From: Flavobacteriales bacterium | GTDB lineage: Bacteria; Bacteroidota; Bacteroidia; Flavobacteriales_D; Crocinitomicaceae | Direction of reading: 5' to 3' | Assembly: GCA_947458985.1 (NCBI GenBank) | Contig: CANHBA010000025.1 | Coordinates: 1-18,134 of the forward strand | DNA: 18,134 bases | In this document: positions 7,061 to 15,000 of the stretch, one piece after another | Position numbering within the stretch: position 1 is the stretch's first letter | How the letters are laid out: each line of letters starts with the position of its first letter | Translations under genes and position numbers: made by a program | Notes under the pieces: generated by a model | The model's input: the letters and a program-made list of their open reading frames with translations, nothing else | What the model was told of the DNA's origin: nothing | The model's database searches: none

Positions 7061-8355
7061 GTACTGCCCTTTTTTGGCACCGCCGCGACCTCAGAATAAG
7101 CGACAACGCCGGCCTGTACAAAGCACTGAAGCATAGCGCTCAGGTCATTCCTGTTTTTATTTTTGACAGCACCATTCTTGAATTGCTACCCAAAAACGAC
7201 CAGCGCGTTTTGTTTATCCATCGTGAAATCCAAAAATTAAAAGAAAGCTATCGCACCTTAGGTTCAGATTTAGCGGTTGTTTACGGTGATCCGAAAGTGG
7301 AAATATTGAGCTTAGCCAAAAAGTTTGAGGTCAATAGGGTGTATACAAACCGAGATTACGAACCCAATGCCATTGCCCGAGATCAATATCTTTTTGACCA
7401 GCTTCAAAAGGAGCAAATCGAATTTATTGGAGCTAAAGACCAAGTGATTTTCGAAAAAAATGAAGTCACCAAAGACGATGGCCTACCCTACACTATTTAT
7501 ACGCCCTATGCACGCAAGTGGAAGGCCAAACTGACCGACTACCATTTCAAAGCATATCCGACAGAAAAATACTTTTCAAATTTGCATGCGTTCCAAACTG
7601 AGCCGCTTATTTCACTTCAAGAAATGGGTTTTGAGGAGCAAAAAACGCAGCCCTTTCCAGAGCGCTTAACCCCAAGTGACATCATTCAGAAGTACCATGA
7701 ACAGCGCGATATCCCAGCGGTATTAGGAACATCTCGATTGAGTTTACATTTGCGTTTTGGCACCATTTCTATTCGCTCACTAGCCAAAGAAGCCATGGCG
7801 CTCAATGAGAAATACCTCAATGAACTCATTTGGCGCGACTTCTACCAAGCCATTTTATTTCATTTTCCGCAGACGGTTGCGCACGCCTTTAAACCAGCCT
7901 ACGACCGCATTGTTTGGGAGCACAACGAAGCAGATTTTACTGCTTGGTGTGAAGGTAAAACGGGTTACCCGTTGGTAGACGCCGGCATGCGCGAGCTCAA
8001 TGCTACTGGCTTTATGCACAACCGTGTTCGAATGGTGGTAGCGAGTTTTTTAACCAAACATTTACTCATCGACTGGCGCTGGGGAGAACGCTATTTTGCC
8101 GAAAAACTCCTGGACTTTGAACTCGCGAGCAATATTGGTGGCTGGCAATGGGCCGCAGGCTGTGGTTGCGACGCTGCGCCTTATTTTCGCGTGTTTAACC
8201 CCGAAGCCCAACAAAAGAAATTCGATCCGAAGTTTACCTACATTAAAAAATGGGTGCCCGAATACGGAACGCCAAATTACACCCAACCTATCGTCGATCA
8301 CAAAATGGCGCGCGAACGCGTCCTCCTTCGATTCAAAACCGCCTTACAACCATGA
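7057..8355 (+). CDS. phr: deoxyribodipyrimidine (CPD) photolyase, class I
   Basis: Uses light and reduced FAD to split cyclobutane pyrimidine dimers. The 432 residues comprise an N-terminal alpha/beta antenna domain (about 1-130, LFWHRRDLRISDN) and a C-terminal FAD domain (about 200-432). Residues that match the E. coli enzyme by alignment: Glu256 and Trp259 in ELIWRDFY (dimer contacts), Met326 in NRVRM, Asn359 at flavin N5, and the electron-transfer triad Trp287, Trp340, Trp363. This complete set argues for a working CPD photolyase, not a (6-4) enzyme or signalling cryptochrome. RDYEPNAIARD keeps the Glu that contacts the folate antenna in the E. coli enzyme, so a folate-like antenna is plausible. 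It overlaps the genes on both sides by 4 bases. Confidence 0.94.
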   Translation: MSTALFWHRRDLRISDNAGLYKALKHSAQVIPVFIFDSTILELLPKNDQRVLFIHREIQKLKESYRTLGSDLAVVYGDPKVEILSLAKKFEVNRVYTNRDYEPNAIARDQYLFDQLQKEQIEFIGAKDQVIFEKNEVTKDDGLPYTIYTPYARKWKAKLTDYHFKAYPTEKYFSNLHAFQTEPLISLQEMGFEEQKTQPFPERLTPSDIIQKYHEQRDIPAVLGTSRLSLHLRFGTISIRSLAKEAMALNEKYLNELIWRDFYQAILFHFPQTVAHAFKPAYDRIVWEHNEADFTAWCEGKTGYPLVDAGMRELNATGFMHNRVRMVVASFLTKHLLIDWRWGERYFAEKLLDFELASNIGGWQWAAGCGCDAAPYFRVFNPEAQQKKFDPKFTYIKKWVPEYGTPNYTQPIVDHKMARERVLLRFKTALQP

Positions 8356-8822
8356 GTCACGCTATTCAAATCGGGGACAACTGCCCCACGTTTGGTCTTC
8401 CCGATAGCCAGGGAAAGCATATTCAAATAACAGATTACCTCGGGCAAAGAATTTTAGTGCTGTTTTTTTATCCAAAAGATGACACGCCAGGCTGTACCAA
8501 AGAAGCTTGTGCTTTTAGAGATGCGTACGCCGATTTTGTCGAGCTCGGTTGCGAAGTTTTTGGAATTTCATCGGATGCAGCACCCGCGCATGAAGCTTTT
8601 CAACAAAAATATAAGTTGCCGTATCCACTGCTTTCTGATACACAAAAAAAGGTACGCCAACAGTTTGGCGTACCTAGTTCTTTATTTGGGCTCATTCCTG
8701 GTAGAGTGACTTATGTCATTGATCTCAACGGAAAAGTAGCCGGTATTTTCAATTCTCAAACCAATCCGGTGGGGCACATCTCTGAAGCCCTCAAGGTGGT
8801 TCGGAACTTACTTACTGCTTAA
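8352..8822 (+). CDS. bcp: thioredoxin-dependent peroxiredoxin, PrxQ/BCP subfamily
   Basis: Reduces hydrogen peroxide and organic hydroperoxides in the cytoplasm with thioredoxin. The 156-residue protein carries the BCP signature FYPKDDTPGCTKEACAFRD with peroxidatic Cys48 and resolving Cys53 five residues on, as in the atypical 2-Cys PrxQ group. I chose ATG 8352 (MSHAIQIGDNCP), which overlaps the photolyase stop as ATGA; the frame is open further upstream, but that stretch is photolyase code. It is the last gene of the sigma-crt operon and its end overlaps the convergent yceI-like gene by 11 bases (8812-8822). Codons for KKVRQQFGVP contain a perfect 11-bp hairpin that looks like a terminator for the opposite strand. 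Confidence 0.94.
   Translation: MSHAIQIGDNCPTFGLPDSQGKHIQITDYLGQRILVLFFYPKDDTPGCTKEACAFRDAYADFVELGCEVFGISSDAAPAHEAFQQKYKLPYPLLSDTQKKVRQQFGVPSSLFGLIPGRVTYVIDLNGKVAGIFNSQTNPVGHISEALKVVRNLLTA
8644..8675 (-). terminator. intrinsic terminator for the yceI-like gene, inside the convergent bcp coding sequence
   Basis: On the minus strand AGGTACGCCAA (8675-8665), loop ACTG, TTGGCGTACCT (8660-8650) form a perfect 11-bp stem with six G/C pairs. It runs into seven T on the minus strand (8650-8644, the first T being also the last stem base). The T tract is on the correct side only for leftward transcription. It lies about 135 bases past the yceI-like stop at 8812, within the bcp codons. On the plus strand the stem is followed only by AGTTCTTTATTT. 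Confidence 0.75.
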
Positions 8823-9339
8823 CGAACTGAAGTTCAGCAGCTAACTTGATGTCGTCGCTAACTACGATGTTTCCAGCTTCTGTTACTGCGCTCCAAGTGA
8901 GGCCAAACTCACTTCTTTTGATGCTGCCAGAAAGCGTCATGCCTGCTTTGGTCTGACCATAAGGATCTACGGCAATCCCTGCGTAATCAGCTGTCAATAC
9001 AACTGCTTGTGTATGACCTTTGATTTCCATGTTGCCAGCAATTTCGAGGGTGTCGTCGCTGATTTTCTTTACAGATGTTGAAGTAAAAGTTAAAGAAGGA
9101 TGGTTTTCTGCATCAAAGAAATCTGCTGATTTCAAGTGTCCATCGCGGTCTGCTACTCCAGTATTGATTGAAGCGATGTCGGCATTGAAGCTGAATTGAG
9201 CTGTCGTGAAATCATCGCCTTCTGTAGCTACATTGGCATCGAATGTACCAAAAGAGCCACTCACGTTAGAGATCATCATGTGACGCACTTTGAAGCTTAC
9301 TTCACTGTGCATTGTATCTACTTTCCAAGTTGTTTCCAT
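8812..9339 (-). CDS. YceI-like family protein, no signal peptide
   Basis: YceI-domain proteins form a lipocalin-like barrel that binds polyisoprenoid or amide lipids; several are periplasmic and stress-induced. This 175-residue protein shows the family pattern: WKVDTMHSEVSFKVRHMMIS near the start and DRDGHLKSADFFDAENHPSL at 64-83. Length and C-terminus (LAAELQFVKQ) look complete. It starts METTWKVD with no signal peptide, so it should be cytoplasmic, unlike E. coli YceI. It faces the carotenoid operon and overlaps bcp by 11 bases. Its promoter region has an exact -7 box and an Fnr-type site at an activating distance, suggesting control by a Crp/Fnr-family regulator. Ligand unknown; an isoprenoid is an attractive guess given the neighbours, not shown by the sequence. 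Confidence 0.9.
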   Translation of the reverse strand: METTWKVDTMHSEVSFKVRHMMISNVSGSFGTFDANVATEGDDFTTAQFSFNADIASINTGVADRDGHLKSADFFDAENHPSLTFTSTSVKKISDDTLEIAGNMEIKGHTQAVVLTADYAGIAVDPYGQTKAGMTLSGSIKRSEFGLTWSAVTEAGNIVVSDDIKLAAELQFVKQ

Positions 9340-9364
9340 ATTATATCTTTTTTTGAATTGGATG

Positions 9365-9372
9365 CAAAGTTA
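9365..9372 (-). promoter_or_regulatory. -7 promoter element for the yceI-like gene
   Basis: The minus strand reads TAACTTTG, an exact TAnnTTTG match, 25 bases before the ATG at 9339. No -33 TTG is found 17-23 bases upstream; the stretch there is A-rich. This absence fits an activator-dependent promoter, and a Crp/Fnr-type site lies just beyond. Predicted transcription start is about 9361. Confidence 0.6.
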
Positions 9373-9394
9373 CGGCTCATTTTCCGGCCTTTTA

Positions 9395-9410
9395 CTTGAC
9401 CTGCATCAAG
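9395..9410. promoter_or_regulatory. Crp/Fnr-type operator between the yceI-like and barrel genes
   Basis: CTTGACCTGCATCAAG contains TTGAC-CTGC-ATCAA (9396-9409), nine of ten defined bases of the Fnr consensus TTGAT-N4-ATCAA. It extends by one more symmetric C/G pair at each end. Its centre, 9402.5, is about 41.5 bases from the start predicted for the yceI-like promoter, the classic class II activator position. For the rightward barrel gene the centre is about -47.5. Confidence 0.6.
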
Positions 9411-9414
9411 ACTT

Positions 9415-9443
9415 TTTGTTGCGGCTCAAAAAGTGTATTTTTG
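9415..9443 (+). promoter_or_regulatory. -33/-7 promoter for the barrel-nif3-zinc ribbon operon
   Basis: TTTG at 9415-9418, 17 bases, then TATTTTTG at 9436-9443 gives an exact -7 box and a good -33 box at an allowed spacing. The -7 box ends only 4 bases before ATG 9448, so transcription would start at or within a few bases of the start codon, predicting a leaderless or nearly leaderless mRNA. Confidence 0.6.
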
Positions 9444-9447
9444 AACT

Positions 9448-10146
9448 ATGAAACATTTCGTTTTCCTCCTTCTATTGCTGCCTGCTTTTTCAGGATTTTC
9501 CCAACTCCTGAATAAAGACGTCAAAAGCAACTACCCTACGCGCTATTACTTCGAAAGCCAACGCATGGAAATGTTCCGAAGCTTGGTTTCTAATGATGCC
9601 TTTTTACCAACGCCTCTTGGAACGCGTGCAGACGAACTCGCTCTTAAAGCGTGGTCGCATCAAATTGGCATTTGTATGGGTTTGTCCAAAAATTTCTACC
9701 TAGACGGTGCGGTTTCCTGGATGCAAAACGCAGAAGCCTATGCATTTGCTGCACAAGATTCAGACTCCACTTTTGCCTACCAAACGCGGTACCGCTACTT
9801 AGCACTTCCGCTACAAATGAAAGTAACTTTTGGTGAAAAAATTAAATTTTATAGTGGTTTAGGCCTCGTACCAGCACTTTATCAAGGGTATCGACAAGAT
9901 TTTCAATGGTCCAACGCTTTAGGTGCCAAATACGACGACCAAATTAAGGTCAATAATGCCATGAATAGCTTTACACTTTCCTGGCTTTGCTCCGCTGGCT
10001 TTGAAGCGGACCTAGACAACAACTATTCGCTTCGTCTGGGTGTACTTTACAGATCCCAACTCAATAATTCTTACAGCCCTTATGAAGACTACATTCATAA
10101 AAGTAGGGGTTGGGGGCTCAATTTTGGTGTTTCTAAAAATCTTTAA
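9448..10146 (+). CDS. predicted outer-membrane beta-barrel protein of unknown function
   Basis: The 232-residue product begins with a clear Sec signal peptide (MKHFVFLLLLLPAFSGFSQ, cleavage likely before or near Gln19). The mature part has alternating aromatic/polar strands typical of small outer-membrane barrels, for example HQIGICMGLSKNFYLDGAVSW, RYRYLALPLQMKVTFGEKIKFYSGLGLVPAL and YSLRLGVLYRSQL. It ends GWGLNFGVSKNL, resembling a closing strand although the last residue is Leu, not the common aromatic. I do not recognise a specific family; it resembles the porin-family/OmpA-type beta-barrel proteins common in Bacteroidota. The signal peptide fixes the start at 9448. Its stop (10144-10146) directly abuts the ATG of the Nif3-family gene, so they are cotranscribed, though a functional link is not evident. 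Confidence 0.8.
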   Translation: MKHFVFLLLLLPAFSGFSQLLNKDVKSNYPTRYYFESQRMEMFRSLVSNDAFLPTPLGTRADELALKAWSHQIGICMGLSKNFYLDGAVSWMQNAEAYAFAAQDSDSTFAYQTRYRYLALPLQMKVTFGEKIKFYSGLGLVPALYQGYRQDFQWSNALGAKYDDQIKVNNAMNSFTLSWLCSAGFEADLDNNYSLRLGVLYRSQLNNSYSPYEDYIHKSRGWGLNFGVSKNL

Positions 10147-11241
10147 ATGCAACTTCAAGACATCAGCCACTTTTTAGAGGCGCACTACCCGCTTCAACTG
10201 CAAGAAAGCTACGACAACGCAGGACTTATCTACGGGCGCCCCAACCTTGAAATCACGGGGGCTCTCATTTCTCTTGACGTCACTGAAGCCATTGTTGCCG
10301 AAGCCATCCAATCAAATTGCAACCTGATCATTGCGCATCACCCAATTGTTTTCAAAGGACTCAAGCGGCTCAATGGCAAAAACTATGTTGAGCGCGTTGT
10401 AGAACTTTGTATACAAAATGGAATAGCACTTTACGCCATACACACCAACCTCGACAACCATTCAAGCGGGGTTAATGCCAAGATAGCAGCAAAGCTAGGC
10501 CTGCAAAATTGCAAGGTACTTAGACCCATGAGTGGTTTGCTGCATAAACTAGAAGTGTACGTTCCCGATACCCATTTTTTAAAAGTAGACCAAGCCATCC
10601 TCAATGCCGGAGCAGGGCAAATAGGCAACTATAAAGATTGTCATTTCAGATCGGCTGGTACGGGTACATTTATGCCAACCGGAAAAGCCCAGCCACATAT
10701 CGGCAAACTAAATCATCGAGAAGAAGTTCAGGAATTGAAACTTGAATATGTAGTAGAAAATCACTTGCGTTCAGCTGTTTTAAAAGCAATGGCTGCAGCT
10801 CATCCGTATGAAGAAGTTGCTTTCCACCTCATCCCTACGCAAAATGTACACCAAGAGCGCGGTGCTGGTCTGGTTGGAACGCTAGAACAACCTGTAGAAA
10901 CACGTGCGTTTTTGGAGCAAATCAAGCAAACCTTCGGCTGTGGCTGCGTCAAACATACTGCTATCATTCAGCCCTTCATTCAGACCGTTGCTTTGTGTGG
11001 AGGAGCCGGAAGCTTTCTGCTCCCCGATGCAATTAGCGCTAAGGCAGATATTTACATCTCTTCGGACTTCAAATACCACGAATTCTTTGACGCCGATGGC
11101 CACCTAGTAATAGCCGATATCGGACACTACGAAAGCGAGCAATATACAAGTGAACTTTTAGCTGAACAACTTACAGAAAATTTTCCTAACTTTGCGGTCC
11201 GTTTAACTAAGTTGAATACGAATCCCGTTAACTATCTATAG
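10147..11241 (+). CDS. Nif3-like dinuclear metal-centre protein
   Basis: Nif3 proteins (YbgI, YqfO) are hexameric, bind two metal ions and have no settled function; a common database name is 'GTP cyclohydrolase 1 type 2 homolog'. The 364-residue protein has the N-terminal half (QESYDNAGL; AHHPIVFKGLK with His64 and His65; HTNLDNHSSG with Asp103). It also has the C-terminal half (DIYISSDFKYHEFFDA; DIGHYESE with His327 and nearby Glu residues), which together supply the metal ligands. The middle segment (about 130-240, with AAAHPYEEVAFHLIP) is the inserted PII/CutA-like domain of longer members such as YqfO; short forms of about 250 residues lack it. It abuts the barrel gene upstream and is 3 bases from the zinc-ribbon gene, a pairing I recall from many bacteria. 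Confidence 0.93.
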   Translation: MQLQDISHFLEAHYPLQLQESYDNAGLIYGRPNLEITGALISLDVTEAIVAEAIQSNCNLIIAHHPIVFKGLKRLNGKNYVERVVELCIQNGIALYAIHTNLDNHSSGVNAKIAAKLGLQNCKVLRPMSGLLHKLEVYVPDTHFLKVDQAILNAGAGQIGNYKDCHFRSAGTGTFMPTGKAQPHIGKLNHREEVQELKLEYVVENHLRSAVLKAMAAAHPYEEVAFHLIPTQNVHQERGAGLVGTLEQPVETRAFLEQIKQTFGCGCVKHTAIIQPFIQTVALCGGAGSFLLPDAISAKADIYISSDFKYHEFFDADGHLVIADIGHYESEQYTSELLAEQLTENFPNFAVRLTKLNTNPVNYL

Positions 11242-11244
11242 CAC

Positions 11245-12021
11245 ATGGCAGCAGCAACCAAAAAAGAAGGTACCATCGCAGAAAAATTGGATGCGCTTTT
11301 TGAACTCCAGAAAATCGACTCTGAAATCGACCGCATTCGCACCATCCGTGGTGAACTTCCATTAGAAGTGCAAAGTCTAGAAGACGAAATCATTGGACTC
11401 AACACACGCGTTTCCAAAATCAACGACGAAATCAAAGAAATCGAAACCGAAATCTCTGATCGTAAAATCGCCGTAAAAGACGCCGAAGGCGCTATTACCA
11501 AATACAAAGAGCAACAAAACAACGTGCGCAACAACCGCGAGTTTGAATCTCTTTCTAAAGAAATCGAATTCCAAGAACTCGAAATCAAACTCCACGACAA
11601 AAAATCTAAAGAGGCTAAATACAAAATTGACCTCAAAAAAGAAACACTTGCAGAAGCAGTTCAGCGCGTTGAAATGAAACAAGGCGACCTCGACAGCAAA
11701 AAAGCTGAACTCGAAGCCATTATTAGCGAAACACAAAAAGACGAAGAAAAACTCATCAAATCATCAGACGCAGCCAAGAAAAACATCGACGGCCGTTTGG
11801 TATTTGCTTATGAGCGCTTGCGCACCAACGCCAAAAACGGCCTTGCTGTAGTTCAAGTCATTCGCGCCTCAGAAACACAAGAAAAGAAAGGTAATTCTTG
11901 TGGTGGTTGTTTCAACAAAATTCCACCACAGCGTCAGCTCGACATCGTTACCAAAAAGAAAATCATTGTTTGTGAGCACTGCGGACGCATCCTTGTACCG
12001 CAAGAAACAACAGAAATCTAA
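11245..12021 (+). CDS. coiled-coil protein with C-terminal C4-type zinc ribbon (DUF164/zf-RING_7 family)
   Basis: Function is unknown; members are thought to bind nucleic acid or act as scaffolds. The 258-residue protein has a long charged heptad-rich coiled coil (about 15-175, rich in Glu/Lys/Ile) and a short linker (about 180-212). A zinc ribbon follows, with Cys219 and Cys222 in SCGGC and Cys243 and Cys246 in VCEHC, the usual CxxC-x20-CxxC layout followed by GRILVP. It is complete at the normal family length of about 240-260. It is cotranscribed with the Nif3-family gene (3-base gap) and its transcript ends at the hairpin 20 bases after the stop. Lysine- and glutamate-rich codons give it an A-rich coding strand compared with its neighbours. 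Confidence 0.9.
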   Translation: MAAATKKEGTIAEKLDALFELQKIDSEIDRIRTIRGELPLEVQSLEDEIIGLNTRVSKINDEIKEIETEISDRKIAVKDAEGAITKYKEQQNNVRNNREFESLSKEIEFQELEIKLHDKKSKEAKYKIDLKKETLAEAVQRVEMKQGDLDSKKAELEAIISETQKDEEKLIKSSDAAKKNIDGRLVFAYERLRTNAKNGLAVVQVIRASETQEKKGNSCGGCFNKIPPQRQLDIVTKKKIIVCEHCGRILVPQETTEI

Positions 12022-12042
12022 GATTCAAATCTTTCATATCAT

Positions 12043-12071
12043 AAAAAACGCTCCCTTGAGGAGCGTTTTTT
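12043..12071. terminator. bidirectional intrinsic terminator between convergent operons
   Basis: AAAAAACGCTCC (12043-12054), loop CTTGA, GGAGCGTTTTTT (12060-12071): a perfect 12-bp stem whose six outer A-T pairs supply a U tract for either direction. It sits 22 bases after the zinc-ribbon stop and 25 bases from the dnaE stop on the opposite strand, so it serves both. Confidence 0.93.
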
Positions 12072-12095
12072 GTTTCATTCAATTGGAAGTTTGTT

Positions 12096-15000
12096 TCAAT
12101 TCAATTTGAATTGGATGTCCATTTTGGCCAGCTCTTTAAACAACTGACTAGAGGGCTGTATCTTGACGCTTCTAGAAGGTAGTGATACTTCGATGCCATC
12201 TAAGGGGTCAAAGACCGTAAAGTGCAGCTGACATGTGCCTGGATTGGCTTCAAAGAGGTCGTGGAGTTGCTCAATGACAATTTGATCTAGTTGTTTGGCC
12301 GTAAAACGCAATTTGAGCATTTTGGCGCGTTTGTCCCGGAGTTCTTGAAGCAACTCGATGTGGTGTACTACAAATTCTGGGTATTGTCTGAAGCGGGGCA
12401 CTTCAATGCGGCCTTTAATGGCAACAAAAGTACCAGGCTCCATAAAATGCTTGAATTTCAAATAAGATTCGTTGAATAAATTCAGCTTGAAGGCTTCTTG
12501 GTAATCTTCAATAACCAATGAACCAAAGGCATCGCCGCGTTTGGTAATGCGGTGCTCAGCAGTGGTGATGATGGCGGCAATGAGGAGGTCGCGGCCCATA
12601 AAGGCTGCTGGATCGTTGAGCATGGCTACCGTTCCGGTACAAAACGAAGAAATTTCTACTTTGTAGTCGTCTAGCGGATGACCAGAAATGAAGATACCTA
12701 CTACTTCTTTCTCGCGATTGAGCTTATAAATAGCTGGCCATTCTTCGGCGCGGGGAATGGTTGGCGCAGGCATGGTGGTGCCTGTTGCTTCTCCGAACAT
12801 ATTGTGCTGAGAAGATTGCGCTTGTTCTTGCACACTTGCACCAAAGCGAATGGCGGCATCTAAAAAAGTGCGACCGTTGGCATCGGCTACAAAATATTGT
12901 GCGCGATGGGTATCTTTAAATGAATCGAAACCACCGGCATAAACCAAGCTTTCAAAAGAACGCCTATTGCAAAGTCGCAGATTAATGCGTTTGGTGACAT
13001 CAAAAATAGATACGAACGGGCCATTGTTTTTCCTTTCCTCGATGATGGCCTCTACTGGCCCACTGCCCATTCCGCGAATAGCGCCCAGACCAAAGCGAAT
13101 GGCACCTGAAGTATTGACGGCAAAAGTAAAGCCCGACTCATTGATATCTGGACCTAACACTTCGATGCCCATGCGGCGACATTCTTCCATAAAGAAAGAA
13201 ACCTGTTTGATGTCAGACATGTTGTTGCTGAGCACCGAAGCCATGTATTCGGCTGGATAATTGGCTTTTAAGAAAGCGGTTTGATACGCCACCCAAGCGT
13301 AGCAGGTGGAGTGTGATTTGTTGAATGCATAGGATGCGAATGCTTCCCAGTCTTTCCAGACTTTTTCTAAGGTGGGCGCTGGGTGTCCTTTTGCCGATGC
13401 ACGCTCAATGAAAGTTGGCTTCATTTTGTCGAGCACCTTGCGGTCTTTCTTACCCATGGCTTTACGCAGGGTATCGGCCTCGCCTTTAGTGAAGTCGGCA
13501 AGTTTTTGAGACAAAAGCATGACCTGTTCTTGATAGACGGTAATGCCGTAGGTTTCATTGAGGTATTCTTCGCAGTCAGGTAAGTCATAGACGATGGGCT
13601 CATCACCGTGCTTGCGCTTGCAATAGGATGGGATGTATTCCATTGGGCCCGGTCTGTAAAGGGCGTTCATGGCAATGAGGTCAGCAAAAACAGTAGGCTT
13701 CAACTCTTTGAGGTGTTTTTGCATGCCGGGAGATTCATATTGGAAGATACCAACGGTTTCACCGCGCTGAAAAAGTGCGTAGGTAGCTTCGTCGTCTATC
13801 GGGAATTCATCGGGGTCGAGTTCTATGCCGCGGTTCTCTTTGACCAAACGAACGGCGTCTTTGATGAGCGTAAGGGTTTTGAGGCCCAAAAAGTCCATTT
13901 TGAGCAAACCTGCAGATTCTGCTACCGAGTTGTCGTATTGGGTACAGACCATGTCGGAGTCTTTGGCGGTAGCCACCGGGACAAAGTTGGTGAGGTCGTC
14001 GGGGGTGATGATGACACCACAAGCGTGAATTCCGGTATTGCGCACCGAACCTTCGATTTCCATGGCTTTTTGCAGTACCTGCGCTTGGAGGTCGGTGCCT
14101 TGGTAAATGCGGCGGAGTTCTTTGGCGTTGGTGACAGCTTCTTGATTGCGGAGTTTGTCGATGAGTTCGGGCTCCGGAATTGTAAAGAGCTTGCGCAAAG
14201 ACAAATCAGGGATGAGTTTTGCCAGGCGATCTGCCTCGGGCAACGGAAGGTTCATGACCCTGGAGGTATCGCGGATGGCAGATTTGGCCGCCATGGTACC
14301 GTAGGTAATGATTTGGGCCACTTGATTGGCGCCGTATTTGTTGATGACGTACTCGATGACACGGCCACGACCTTCGTCGTCGAAGTCGATATCGATATCG
14401 GGCATGGAGACGCGATCGGGATTGAGGAAGCGCTCAAAGAGGAGGTCGTACTTGATGGGGTCTACGTTGGTGATGCCGATGCAATAGGCTACAGCTGAAC
14501 CTGCGGCTGAACCCCTACCCGGCCCAACGGATACGCCCATTTGGCGAGCTGCATTACAGAAATCTTGGACAATTAAGAAATAGCCTGGATAGCCTGTTTT
14601 TTCGATGGTGGCCAACTCAAAATCGATGCGTTCCGTGATTTCGTCGGTGAGTGTTGTGTAGCGCTTTTTGGCGCCTTCGTAAGTGAGGTAGCGTAAAAAT
14701 GCGTTTTCTCCGCGCTTTCCGCCGTCGAGGCTATCCTGCGCATCGACAAACTCAGCGGGGATATCAAAAGCAGGTAAGAGTACTTCTCGGGCCAAACCAT
14801 AGGGCTCACACTTACCGATGATTTCAGATATATTGGCAATTGCATCGGGTACATCAGAAAAAAGTGCCAGCATTTCTTGGGTGCTGCGCATGTAGTAGGA
14901 GTCGTTCTCGAGGCCATAGCGAAAACCTCGGCCGCGACCTTTGGGTGTTTCTACCAACTCGTTGTCCTTGACACACAACAAAACATCGTGGGCAACGGCA

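Noticed and set aside
9118..9133. GAAATC-TGCT-GATTTC hairpin in the yceI-like gene as a mirror-image terminator for the bcp operon.
   Set aside because: The stem is only 6 bp and no T tract follows on the plus strand.
10147..11241. Reading the Nif3-family gene as a GTP cyclohydrolase linked to the pterin gene in the crt operon.
   Set aside because: The 'GTP cyclohydrolase 1 type 2' label rests on slim evidence for the family, and this gene is in a separate operon with a zinc-ribbon protein.
12136..12143. A further TTAAACAA, the half-site found before the sigma gene.
   Set aside because: It is single, unpaired and within the C-terminal coding part of dnaE, so it is most likely chance.
13608..14498. 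A 296-codon open frame on the plus strand opposite dnaE.
   Set aside because: It lies wholly inside dnaE, whose exonuclease, PHP and polymerase motifs are clear. The antisense product has no recognisable motif and looks like an out-of-frame reading.
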